Source: an uncultured Lachnospiraceae bacterium
GTDB lineage: Bacteria; Bacillota; Clostridia; Lachnospirales; Lachnospiraceae
Direction of reading: 5' to 3'
DNA length: 64,000 bases
Assembly: GCA_947626415.1 (NCBI GenBank)
Contig: CANQSA010000005.1
Coordinates: 62,001 to 126,000, forward strand
The translations under genes and the position numbers were made by a program. This document shows positions 9,378 through 17,090 of the stretch, piece by piece (the stretch's first letter is position 1; the number at the start of each line of letters is the position of its first letter). The notes beneath the pieces were generated by a model, which worked only from the letters and a program-made list of their open reading frames with translations, searched no databases and was not told where the DNA came from.

Positions 9378-10385
9378 TTACGCCGGAAACTCATACAAAT
9401 ATTCTCTTAAATGCTCTTCTATATATCTAATATCATCTCTGTATCGAGGATACTTCATCTTTAAATTTGTATTTTCAATAGAAATTTCAGGATTTAAGTG
9501 TGTCTTTGGTGCAATATGATGTTTAGGATCGATACCAATAAATTCCATAACTTTTTTACTTGTTGCTTCATAGTTATAAATCCAATCCTCAAAGTGTATC
9601 AAAAGCACTTTGTCAGCATCATATACCTCTCGTTTTCTATGCTTACGGATAATTCTATACCATTCACAGAAGTCATGCACATTACGGGCAGGAATGATTC
9701 CATCACGATATTTTTCTTTTTCACTAAGATACAGATCACGCGGGTCACGCTCTGAAACTATTACCTTGATGTCGTCAAAATAATTAAAGTAGCTGCTGAT
9801 ATTGGCTGCCGGTAAAAGCTGGTCAACCATAAGATATTCTGAGTTATTCTTATTAAGGCATTTAAGTATTTTATAAATATATTCTTTCGTATATTTATAA
9901 AATGTTTCCTTGCTGATAGCTGAATAATATGCCTGCACATGAAACAGTTTTAAAAGATTTGTGCCATATGTTTTTGAAAACAACTGTGTTAATTTATGTA
10001 GTCCGCCATTTAAATAATGAAATAATTTTCCTCTGTCTATATTATCGTAAAGCCACCAGGACTCTGTCTTCAGTTCGGTAATGTTGCTGACATATTCTTT
10101 TGTATATTTCATAAAGGCATCTCCCATATAGTGCCTATATCCTTTGATCAGCAGATCTCCGTTTAAGTATTTAGCGTATTCCAGATATTTTTTTATTGCA
10201 TATCCGGAATTATGCCTGTCATTCATTTCTATAAGTTTATATTCCAGATCTCGTATTCCGTTTGGGTCAAAGATGAATCGAAACTCATATTCACCCGTAC
10301 AATAACAGTTATCAAACTCTGAAAAGAAATCTGTTACGGCAGTTGAACCTGTTCCAATGTAACTCGCACATGTTATAATTTTCAT
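9378..10385 (-). CDS. Sulfotransferase-like protein of the capsule operon
   Basis: 335 aa. The N-terminus MKIITCASYIGTGSTAVTDF resembles the 5'-phosphosulfate-binding loop of P-loop sulfotransferases. Later VIVSERDPRDLYLSEKEKY matches the 3'-phosphate-binding region (Arg/Ser) of the family, and an FIGID segment follows near the C-terminus. It would transfer sulfate from PAPS to a capsule sugar. Start at 10385 (AAAGGA at 8-9 nt) is preferred to the ATG at 10406, which overlaps the Wzy-like stop. No PAPS-synthesis genes are in the window. Some family members act on other donors, so the donor is inferred. Confidence 0.7.
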   Translation of the reverse strand: MKIITCASYIGTGSTAVTDFFSEFDNCYCTGEYEFRFIFDPNGIRDLEYKLIEMNDRHNSGYAIKKYLEYAKYLNGDLLIKGYRHYMGDAFMKYTKEYVSNITELKTESWWLYDNIDRGKLFHYLNGGLHKLTQLFSKTYGTNLLKLFHVQAYYSAISKETFYKYTKEYIYKILKCLNKNNSEYLMVDQLLPAANISSYFNYFDDIKVIVSERDPRDLYLSEKEKYRDGIIPARNVHDFCEWYRIIRKHRKREVYDADKVLLIHFEDWIYNYEATSKKVMEFIGIDPKHHIAPKTHLNPEISIENTNLKMKYPRYRDDIRYIEEHLREYLYEFPA

Positions 10386-10398
10386 ATGATCTTTCCTT

Positions 10399-11532
10399 TC
10401 ATTCATGTATATTTGCTTTAAAATAATTCTTTCTGTAAAACTTACGATTCATAACTATAGGAAATAAGATAGGAAACGCAGCTGATTCATGTCTTATCCA
10501 CGATCCAAAATCCGGTTCAAACATAAAGGATACCAGTATAAATGCCACAGCAATACAAAATAAAATCTGTATGCGGGAATTTAGTTCATTGAACCGTTTC
10601 ATCTCACGTAATATGTAATATGTAATCATAATTTGATATACGACAAACGCCCAATATTTTACCCCTTTAAAAATAAGTTCCAATGGAAACAGCATTCTTA
10701 CCGCATTTATAATATAATTTACAAACCAAATAAAAAGATTCCCGTTTATGTCATATACATCTAATATAAGCGTTTTTGCATCTATTGATTTTTCTCTGTT
10801 AAAATTAACAACGGCGCGAATTGTAGTTAACTGTTCGTATTCCTCCGGCAGATAACTCCGTGCCAAAATCATAAAAATAAAAAGGATAATAATGATTAAA
10901 ATAATAATCCGTAAAATACCCTTGCTTTCTTCTCTTTTTAATACCTCTCTTTTTTCTCCATATCTATTACCACCTAACATATAAAACAAAAGCGGACAAA
11001 ATACCGCCATTAAAACATAATAACGCCTGAATATTTGACTTTCGATCAAAAAAGCCACACTGCAGAACGCCACTTTTATATAATTGTTTTTGACTATTCT
11101 ATTTGATGCCAAAAGATACACGATAAAAAATATTGCTAATTGAATTACGTCTTTACTTATATTTAAAACATATATTCCGATCAAAAATATGCTGGCAATT
11201 AAATAAACGGAAGTTAATATATCTATTTTCCCGGATTCTTTCTTTATAAATCTGCATAATATTACGCCAAACACTACTGCAAATCCAATCGCCCATTGAC
11301 TCAGCGTTGCAAAATGAAATATATTTATTTTTCCAAATAGCCATGCGGCAAATCTATAAGAACCATCCAGGTTTTTCGGAATATGATTTGTATACGCCAA
11401 TATAGCACTGCTGTCATAAAAGTATTTTTCCGATAAAAAGTTAAATTGAAATATTTTTGACACTATAATCAAAACTACTGTTAGTAATACTAATCCCCCT
11501 TTACTAACTTTAATATTTTTGCTTAAAAACAT
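10399..11532 (-). CDS. Wzy-like polysaccharide polymerase
   Basis: 377-aa membrane protein with about ten hydrophobic segments and a larger extracytoplasmic loop near residues 230-270 (LPEEYEQLTTIRAVVNFNRE), the layout of O-antigen/capsule polymerases. These proteins rarely share sequence, so the call rests on topology, length and position beside a Wzx and glycosyltransferases. The ATG at 11532 (MFLSKN) lies 9 nt after GAAGGA; the ATG at 11541 touches that sequence and is too close. A hydrophobic EpsG-type protein is the same functional class. Confidence 0.68.
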   Translation of the reverse strand: MFLSKNIKVSKGGLVLLTVVLIIVSKIFQFNFLSEKYFYDSSAILAYTNHIPKNLDGSYRFAAWLFGKINIFHFATLSQWAIGFAVVFGVILCRFIKKESGKIDILTSVYLIASIFLIGIYVLNISKDVIQLAIFFIVYLLASNRIVKNNYIKVAFCSVAFLIESQIFRRYYVLMAVFCPLLFYMLGGNRYGEKREVLKREESKGILRIIILIIIILFIFMILARSYLPEEYEQLTTIRAVVNFNREKSIDAKTLILDVYDINGNLFIWFVNYIINAVRMLFPLELIFKGVKYWAFVVYQIMITYYILREMKRFNELNSRIQILFCIAVAFILVSFMFEPDFGSWIRHESAAFPILFPIVMNRKFYRKNYFKANIHE

Positions 11533-11574
11533 TTCTGGCATTCCTTCATTTTGTACAACAAAATTTGTAATACT

Positions 11575-12678
11575 TTATTTGACATAATTCATGTAGAATT
11601 CTGATAAAAAATCAACTGTGCTTTTTATATCAAATCCAGCTTTGGCAACGTCAGATACATACGAGTTTCTTTTCGTAATATTTACCGCTGATATTTTATC
11701 TGCCCACAATTTGCTATCACGCAACGGCAAATAATTTAAGTTATTTGTAACATATGAATCTTTCGGCACAACATCGGATATAAAACATAGTAACCCTGCA
11801 GTCTGCGCTTCGAGCAGTACAATCCCCAAGCCTTCCCAAAGCGAGGGAAATACAAACACATCCATTGCCTGATATAATCTGTTTACATCATTTCTTGCTC
11901 CGGTAAATATTACGTTTTTTTCTATATTAAGTCTTTTTACCTTATTTCTTATCTCATCTTCCAGTTCCCCCTCTCCTACAAGAAAAAGAACAGCGTCAGA
12001 TCTCCTTTTCAAAACTTCATCGAATATATCAATTAAAAATGTATGATTTTTCTGTTTCATAAATCTTCCGACATGTCCTATGACAAATTTATTCTCTATG
12101 CCAAACTCGGCTCTTACAGTCTTTCTTATAGCCGGATCGTAGCCGAATTTATCTGCTTCTATACCATTTTTTACAATATAAGCATTTTCGGATTTTATTC
12201 CTTTATCCCCAAATGCCCATTTCCCCGCTTCTTCAGAACACATAAACATATGTGTACAATATTTTTTTATAGTCAGCTGCTGATATTTCATAAAAAAATA
12301 TTTTAAATCAACAGAAGTTTTCGAATTATGACTGTGCGCTATTCTTACCGGAATGCCTGCTTTGGCCGCTATTCTTAATGGCCACATATTGAGTTCTGAA
12401 TGACAATGAATAATTTTATATTCCGGGTGATTTAATAAAACGCCGCGTATCCCGTTTATATATTGATAATGCCGCAATGGATTGAAGGGAGGCGTAACAT
12501 ATATTTTCCCGCCCAGTTCTCTTATCTCATTGTCAAAACAGCCTTTTTTGCTTCTATGTACAAGGAAATCAAACTGTATTTTATCTCTGTCAATATTTCT
12601 GTATATATTCATGATCAGGTTTTCAATTCCGCCCTGATCCATTATTACATTTTCATGCAATACTCTGATTGGTTTCAT
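11575..12678 (-). CDS. Glycosyltransferase family 4 (GT-B fold)
   Basis: 367 aa. The N-terminal glycine motif DQGGIENLIMNIYRN and the donor-site EX7E-like motif FPSLWEGLGIVLLEAQTAG are both present, with the conserved VGRFMKQKNHTFLIDIF in between. Retaining transferase of the capsule repeat unit, cytoplasmic or membrane-peripheral. It is related to the next upstream glycosyltransferase: both share the GxGRFxxQKNHxFLIDIF block and the (A/G)RxDVxRxYQAMDVF block. ATG at 12678 with AAGG upstream. Sugar and linkage cannot be told from sequence. Confidence 0.9.
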   Translation of the reverse strand: MKPIRVLHENVIMDQGGIENLIMNIYRNIDRDKIQFDFLVHRSKKGCFDNEIRELGGKIYVTPPFNPLRHYQYINGIRGVLLNHPEYKIIHCHSELNMWPLRIAAKAGIPVRIAHSHNSKTSVDLKYFFMKYQQLTIKKYCTHMFMCSEEAGKWAFGDKGIKSENAYIVKNGIEADKFGYDPAIRKTVRAEFGIENKFVIGHVGRFMKQKNHTFLIDIFDEVLKRRSDAVLFLVGEGELEDEIRNKVKRLNIEKNVIFTGARNDVNRLYQAMDVFVFPSLWEGLGIVLLEAQTAGLLCFISDVVPKDSYVTNNLNYLPLRDSKLWADKISAVNITKRNSYVSDVAKAGFDIKSTVDFLSEFYMNYVK

Positions 12679-12711
12679 TTCCTAATACCTTTTTAATCTT
12701 TCAATCTGGAT

Positions 12712-13830
12712 TTATCGGCTATACCTTAATAAACAGCTTTCATAATAGCGTTCCAATTTCATTCCTTCTGTATCGATGTCAAATCCGGCTGCCTGTATTT
12801 CTGCCGAACTATCGTATTTAGGCAGCTTTGAAAACTCCAATACCTTTCCGGCCCATACCTCCGCCGGTTCTTCCAGACTGAGCATGACCGTATTTTTTGC
12901 TATCTTTGTTTCCGCCGTCATGGCATCCGATAATACGCAGGGCGTCCCGGAAGCCTGTGCTTCTACGCCTACCACCGGCAGTCCCTCATAACGTGACGGA
13001 AGCACAAAAACATCCATCGCCTGATATATCCTGTAAACATCCTGCCTCGCCCCTAAGAAAAGTACTCTGCCATCTAAGCCCAGTTTGTGTACTTGATCCT
13101 TTACTGCCTCCGTCAGCTCTCCTATCCCGACCAAAATCAGGACAGCATTCTGATCCAGTCTGCAGATTTCATTAAAAATATCTATCAAAAACTCATGGTT
13201 TTTCTGGTAACAGAACCTCCCGATATGACCAATGACTGTTTTCTTTTCTACTGCCAATTCTTTTCTTATTTCAGAACGCATATTGACGTTAAACTTAAAT
13301 TTACGAACGTCAATCGCATTATTAAAAACAGTAACTTTTCCTTTATTGACTGATTTTTTCCCAAAAAGCCATTCTGCAGCATATTTAGAGCATCCGCAGT
13401 AATCAGTTGCAAATATTTTTGCAAACGGTCTTAATGCATACTTTAAAATGTTTCTTTGGGTTTCCCCTTTGCTTGATGTGTTATGATTGTGATTTATCCG
13501 CACAGGTATTCTTGCGATCCAGGCAGCACAAAGCGAAAAAACGGCCAATGTGTTCATATTTACATGAACGATCTGATACCGGTTTTCTTTAAACTTTTTA
13601 ATAAGTTCAAACATATACTGCGGTAATTTCTGATAGGGAGGGATCTCAATGTATCTTGCGCCCATATCGATCAGTTCCTGCTTCGGTTCACAGTTAGAAT
13701 CTGCATCTATATAGAAATCAAACTGAAATTTGTTATGGTCTATATTTTTGTAATAATTATTGATGACCGATTCTACGCCTGCAGCATTTAATTTTCCGAT
13801 GACCTGAGCAATTCTTATCACTTCACTCAT
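12712..13830 (-). CDS. Glycosyltransferase family 4 (GT-B fold), paralogue of next gene
   Basis: 372 aa. N-terminal VIGKLNAAGVESVINNYYKN, mid motif GHIGRFCYQKNHEFLIDIF, and donor-binding LPSRYEGLPVVGVEAQASG. Similar throughout to the following GT4 gene, consistent with duplication, although spacing (33 nt) and base composition differ slightly. Probably one of the early transferases after the initiating phosphoglycosyltransferase because it is promoter-proximal. ATG at 13830 with an AGG element 9 nt before it. Confidence 0.9.
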   Translation of the reverse strand: MSEVIRIAQVIGKLNAAGVESVINNYYKNIDHNKFQFDFYIDADSNCEPKQELIDMGARYIEIPPYQKLPQYMFELIKKFKENRYQIVHVNMNTLAVFSLCAAWIARIPVRINHNHNTSSKGETQRNILKYALRPFAKIFATDYCGCSKYAAEWLFGKKSVNKGKVTVFNNAIDVRKFKFNVNMRSEIRKELAVEKKTVIGHIGRFCYQKNHEFLIDIFNEICRLDQNAVLILVGIGELTEAVKDQVHKLGLDGRVLFLGARQDVYRIYQAMDVFVLPSRYEGLPVVGVEAQASGTPCVLSDAMTAETKIAKNTVMLSLEEPAEVWAGKVLEFSKLPKYDSSAEIQAAGFDIDTEGMKLERYYESCLLRYSR

Positions 13831-13845
13831 ATTTTTTAACCTGCA

Positions 13846-14853
13846 TTATAATAATCCTTCACAATTACAGTCCCGGTACCAGTCCTTTAATGATTTTTCA
13901 AAACTGTACCTGAATTGATAACCGCAGTTTGCCATCTTTTCCCCACATATATTAGTTGAAACCATCAGTTTTTTAATCCGGGCCGGATGGATTCCTACCT
14001 TTTTTCCTCCGATCGGCCCCAGAATATAGGCTGCCGCCATCAGCAAGCCTCCCGGTACCAGAAAGATATGCCGCTTCATTCCGGTTGCTTTCTTCATAGT
14101 CTCACAGATCTGTTCGATCGTATAGGCAGGCTCAAATGTACAGTTAAATACTTCGCTCCCGTTGAATGTGTGATCGATCATTCTGTACTTCATGAACCGG
14201 ACAAGTTCCTTAACATAAATACAGGCCTTAATGGTATCTTTTCTCCCGGTATAGAAGAAATACCGTTTCCGGATCCCCCAATATAAACGTGTAAAATTAC
14301 CATGCTCGCCTTTCCCGTAAACCACTCCGGGGCGCACGATGGTAAGGGAACGTTTTTCTTGATCGCCATTCTGCCATTTCTCATGGATTTTTTCCGCCGT
14401 AAGTTTGCTGATGCCGTACGGCGTATTGGGCGTCGGAAGCGTCGTCTCTTTTTTCAGTTCCTCAGAAGCCCCGTAAGGCGCAATGGAACTTGTAAAAAGG
14501 ATCTTACGGATACCGTTTCGTTCAGCAAATGCTGTTACATTTTCTGCTCCGCGTATATTTGTCTCAAAATATTCTTCATCTTTATGTCCGGGAGTCCGGT
14601 GTACTGCGGCAAGATTAAAGATAATATCCTCCGAAGTAGGTGTAAACGCAAAGTCGATCGGTTTGCGAACGTCGAGGCGGATATATTTTACTCCTTCGTT
14701 TTTCTCAACAATACCCGGAACTACCCCTTCCTCTCCCGGCATTACCAGATCAAGGTCATAGATCTGATCTTCCGGTGTCACTACTTCATCTTTCAACAGG
14801 TGGATTAAATGCGTTCCGATAAATCCGGAGCCGCCAAAGATTATGTAATTCAT
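13846..14853 (-). CDS. NAD-dependent epimerase/dehydratase (extended SDR)
   Basis: 335 aa. Cofactor motif GGSGFIG at residues 8-14, NLAAVHR, and catalytic PYGISK (Tyr-x3-Lys) around residue 145. Probably makes or alters an NDP-sugar for the initiating transferase immediately upstream (36 nt gap); WbpP/WcaG/GalE-like roles are possible. The C-terminal hydrophobic stretch (PGGLLMAAAYILG) is seen in 4-ketoreductases paired with phosphoglycosyltransferases, for example those giving undecaprenyl-PP-FucNAc precursors, but this is only a hint. Base composition is higher in GC than the downstream transferases, suggesting it belongs to the conserved 5' part of the operon. Confidence 0.82.
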   Translation of the reverse strand: MNYIIFGGSGFIGTHLIHLLKDEVVTPEDQIYDLDLVMPGEEGVVPGIVEKNEGVKYIRLDVRKPIDFAFTPTSEDIIFNLAAVHRTPGHKDEEYFETNIRGAENVTAFAERNGIRKILFTSSIAPYGASEELKKETTLPTPNTPYGISKLTAEKIHEKWQNGDQEKRSLTIVRPGVVYGKGEHGNFTRLYWGIRKRYFFYTGRKDTIKACIYVKELVRFMKYRMIDHTFNGSEVFNCTFEPAYTIEQICETMKKATGMKRHIFLVPGGLLMAAAYILGPIGGKKVGIHPARIKKLMVSTNICGEKMANCGYQFRYSFEKSLKDWYRDCNCEGLL

Positions 14854-14889
14854 CTGCTTGCATCTCCATCTCTATACTGCCCTATGCTT

Positions 14890-16428
14890 TTACACTGCGC
14901 CTTTTCCCTTCACCAGCACGATCACCGTCTTAAACAGGATCTTCAGATCGAGTCCCAGACTCCAATTCCGTATGTACTGGTTGTCAAGCCGCACCACTTC
15001 CTCAAAATCCGTGATGTCGCTCCGGCCGCTTACCTGCCACAGGCCTGTGATCCCCGGTTTCATCGCCAGCCGGCTCTTATGATGCGGAAGATACTGTTCG
15101 TACTCATCCACCGTCGGCGGCCTTGTCCCCACCAGGGACATCTCCCCTTTTAACACATTAAAGAACTGCGGAAATTCATCCAGCGATGTATTTCTCAGAA
15201 AATGCCCGAACGGATAAATCCGCGGGTCATCGTCCATCTTAAACATCAGGCCCTGCATCTTGTTCTGTGCCATCAGTTCTTTCTTTCGTTCCTCCGCGTC
15301 CATGTACATAGACCGGAATTTATAGATCTGAAATTTCCGCCCGTTCTTTCCGATCCGGGTCTGCCGAAAGAACACAGGGCCGGGGGACTGGATCTTGATG
15401 ATCGGCGCAAGGATCAGTGTAAGCAGGATCGTAACGACGCTTCCTACCAGTCCGCCGACAATATCCATAAGCCGCTTCGCCAGCCGGCTCCACTCCGATG
15501 TCTGTACCGGGCTGCTCGTAAGCACCATGATCCCGTTGATATAATTAACCCGGTATTTACGGCAGTCTTCCTCTACCTGGGCCAGATTCATATGAACCCG
15601 GATCCCCATGTCCGTCAGCACTTCTGCATACTTACGGAGCTTGTCTTCACAGCCGTAGAACAGCACATCATCCACTACATTCGCCTTGCAGTAAGTGACC
15701 AGATCCTTTTCCGTCCCGACCACCGGAATCCCGCAGGTCTTCCCTTCCCCGGTTCCGGAAACCGTTCTGTCCTCCTGTCCTGCCGCGGCTTCCTGCTGCC
15801 ATCTCTCGGTATCTTTTTCACCGGCTGATATTTCCGCCGTCTCTGTGGTTCCTGTCTGCCCTGCCTCCCCTGTTTTGGGGGGCGCATCCTTTTCTTCCGC
15901 GGCCAGCAATATGATCCCGCCAAGCCTTACTTCTCCGAACGGGGTCCGCTGCATCCGGTTTACACATTTTTCTGCACTCCCCGGTTCTGTCACCAGCACC
16001 AGGCTCGCCATCCGTCTTGACCGGTAGGTCCTCCTTCGGATCCACCGTTTCCACAGCACTCGTTCCACATACATGAAGCACATACTGAATACAATAAAAG
16101 TTACGGACATGATCCGCGAATAGATCAGGGAACGGTGCGTAACAAACAGATATACCGCCAGCAGCCCCGCCAGCAATGCATTGGTAAGCACCACGGAACG
16201 GAGCTCCCTGAGGTATCCCCGCCTGAGGATATCCGAATGCGGTTCCGTAAAAAAGATCAGACACACGAACAGCAGGGCCGACACAAAGGCCAGTTCCCCA
16301 TAAGCCCTGTCGAAAAAATTTCCTTCAAACCGGACCGCGTTCGCGCACAAAAGCGCAGACTCCATACACAGAAGGTCCAGTATGATAAAGTCTGCGTGTT
16401 TCGTCCATTTATTCCGTTTGTAATTCAT
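14890..16428 (-). CDS. Exopolysaccharide polyprenyl phosphoglycosyltransferase (WcaJ/CpsE-like), first gene of capsule operon
   Basis: 512 aa. Four N-terminal hydrophobic helices (residues ~15-125), a CoA-binding-like Rossmann region, then the bacterial sugar-transferase domain from about residue 318 (KRLMDIVGG, SPGPVFFRQTRIGKNG, FRSMYMDAEERK, RPPTVDEYEQY). It starts repeat-unit synthesis by moving a sugar-1-phosphate to undecaprenyl phosphate. Unusual: a hydrophilic insert rich in Glu, Gly and Thr (roughly residues 180-235) splits the Rossmann region, looking like low-complexity expansion. The only upstream sequence before the ATPase gene is the putative invertible promoter segment. Confidence 0.92.
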   Translation of the reverse strand: MNYKRNKWTKHADFIILDLLCMESALLCANAVRFEGNFFDRAYGELAFVSALLFVCLIFFTEPHSDILRRGYLRELRSVVLTNALLAGLLAVYLFVTHRSLIYSRIMSVTFIVFSMCFMYVERVLWKRWIRRRTYRSRRMASLVLVTEPGSAEKCVNRMQRTPFGEVRLGGIILLAAEEKDAPPKTGEAGQTGTTETAEISAGEKDTERWQQEAAAGQEDRTVSGTGEGKTCGIPVVGTEKDLVTYCKANVVDDVLFYGCEDKLRKYAEVLTDMGIRVHMNLAQVEEDCRKYRVNYINGIMVLTSSPVQTSEWSRLAKRLMDIVGGLVGSVVTILLTLILAPIIKIQSPGPVFFRQTRIGKNGRKFQIYKFRSMYMDAEERKKELMAQNKMQGLMFKMDDDPRIYPFGHFLRNTSLDEFPQFFNVLKGEMSLVGTRPPTVDEYEQYLPHHKSRLAMKPGITGLWQVSGRSDITDFEEVVRLDNQYIRNWSLGLDLKILFKTVIVLVKGKGAV

Positions 16429-16486
16429 CCTTGTGTATCCTCTTTATGCTTAACATTTCACATTACCTTTGAGCCGCCCGATTTTT

Positions 16487-16513
16487 CGCAGAGCGTAATA
16501 CTCTACGAAAAAA
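16487..16513. repeat. Left inverted repeat of putative invertible segment
   Basis: 27-bp sequence that recurs inverted at 16913-16939 with a single mismatch. It is itself a dyad: 7-bp arms (CGCAGAG and CTCTACG, one mismatch) around a 7-nt asymmetric core, flanked by T5 and A6 so the dyad extends to about 13 bp per arm. That layout, two recombinase-binding arms around a 6-8 nt core, is what tyrosine-recombinase crossover sites look like. It lies 59 nt upstream of the start codon of the first capsule gene. Confidence 0.75.
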
Positions 16514-16912
16514 CCTCCGGGAATGCCCATTTTACGGGATTTTATGATTTGAAAAGCGGAATTTTGACGGCGATTTTGACGGTGAATAAGAAAATATAAG
16601 AATTGAAACTGAGCGTTGCCAGGGGAGACCAATAGAAAAGTTTCCTTATTTTATGCGCTTTGAAGCGCTTTTTTGGGATTAATCGTACAGAATCGTTCCT
16701 GACGGCGATTCTGACGGCGAATAAACGGATTTCTCATCCTTTCCTGATGCTTCGGGAGGAAATTTGACGAAAAAGAAAATAGATTGTGGGAGGCTCTATA
16801 TTTCAAAGCATGATTTATTACTTGATTGTATAAGTTTTCTCAGATTTTTAGGGAAAAGTATTGACAAGAATTGTAGATAATAGTATGATAATCAAGAAAT
16901 TTTGCACAGATT
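16514..16912. promoter_or_regulatory. Putative 399-bp invertible promoter segment (capsule phase switch)
   Basis: Non-coding segment bounded by the inverted 27-bp repeats. Inside are a near-consensus sigma-A promoter (16861-16889, rightward), two 24-bp direct repeats (16566-16589 and 16701-16724) each built from paired GACGGYGA units, and a small hairpin with a T run (about 16653-16674). I find no comparable promoter facing the capsule operon, so in the orientation sequenced the operon would be OFF or weak. Inversion would put the -35/-10 on the minus strand at about 16537-16565, some 110 nt before the first start codon. No recombinase is next to it; it would act from elsewhere. Inferred from sequence layout only. 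Confidence 0.65.
16861..16889 (+). promoter_or_regulatory. Sigma-A promoter inside the putative invertible segment
   Basis: TTGACA at 16861-16866, 17-nt spacer, TATGAT at 16884-16889. Predicted start near 16896, followed by the right repeat. It faces away from the capsule operon in this orientation. Confidence 0.75.
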
Positions 16913-16939
16913 TTTTTTCGTAGAGTATTACGCTCTACG
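16913..16939. repeat. Right inverted repeat of putative invertible segment
   Basis: Inverted copy of 16487-16513 (26 of 27 identical). Arms CGTAGAG and CTCTACG are perfectly complementary around the core TATTACG, flanked by T runs on both sides. On the plus strand the hairpin plus following ATATTTTTTT could also act as a weak terminator, which would stop the rightward promoter just upstream from reading into the ATPase gene. Confidence 0.75.
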
Positions 16940-16998
16940 ATATTTTTTTGCTTTTTTATTGTAGGCAACACAAAACATCCGCAGAATAGGTATGGGCC

Positions 16999-17026
16999 TT
17001 GACATTTTGCGATTTTATTATATAAT
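16999..17026 (+). promoter_or_regulatory. Consensus promoter of the DUF4143 ATPase gene
   Basis: TTGACA (16999-17004), 16-nt spacer, TATAAT (17021-17026). TTGCGATTTT occurs twice, in the spacer (17007) and just after the predicted start (about 17040), and may be an operator. It lies outside the invertible segment, so this gene has its own fixed promoter. Confidence 0.8.
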
Positions 17027-17090
17027 GCAAATAAACAAATTGCGATTTTTCATGCTTTATATAAAAATAAAATTGCGATGGAGGTCTCCC

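Noticed and set aside
16450-16632. 60-codon minus-strand frame across the left inverted repeat
   Set aside because: No ribosome-binding site, the frame arises from the repeat and flanking sequence, and it would overlap the switch region; kept as non-coding.
16487-16939. MITE or insertion sequence explanation for the inverted repeats
   Set aside because: No target-site duplication was found at the outer ends and the segment carries a real promoter; still the main alternative to an invertible switch.
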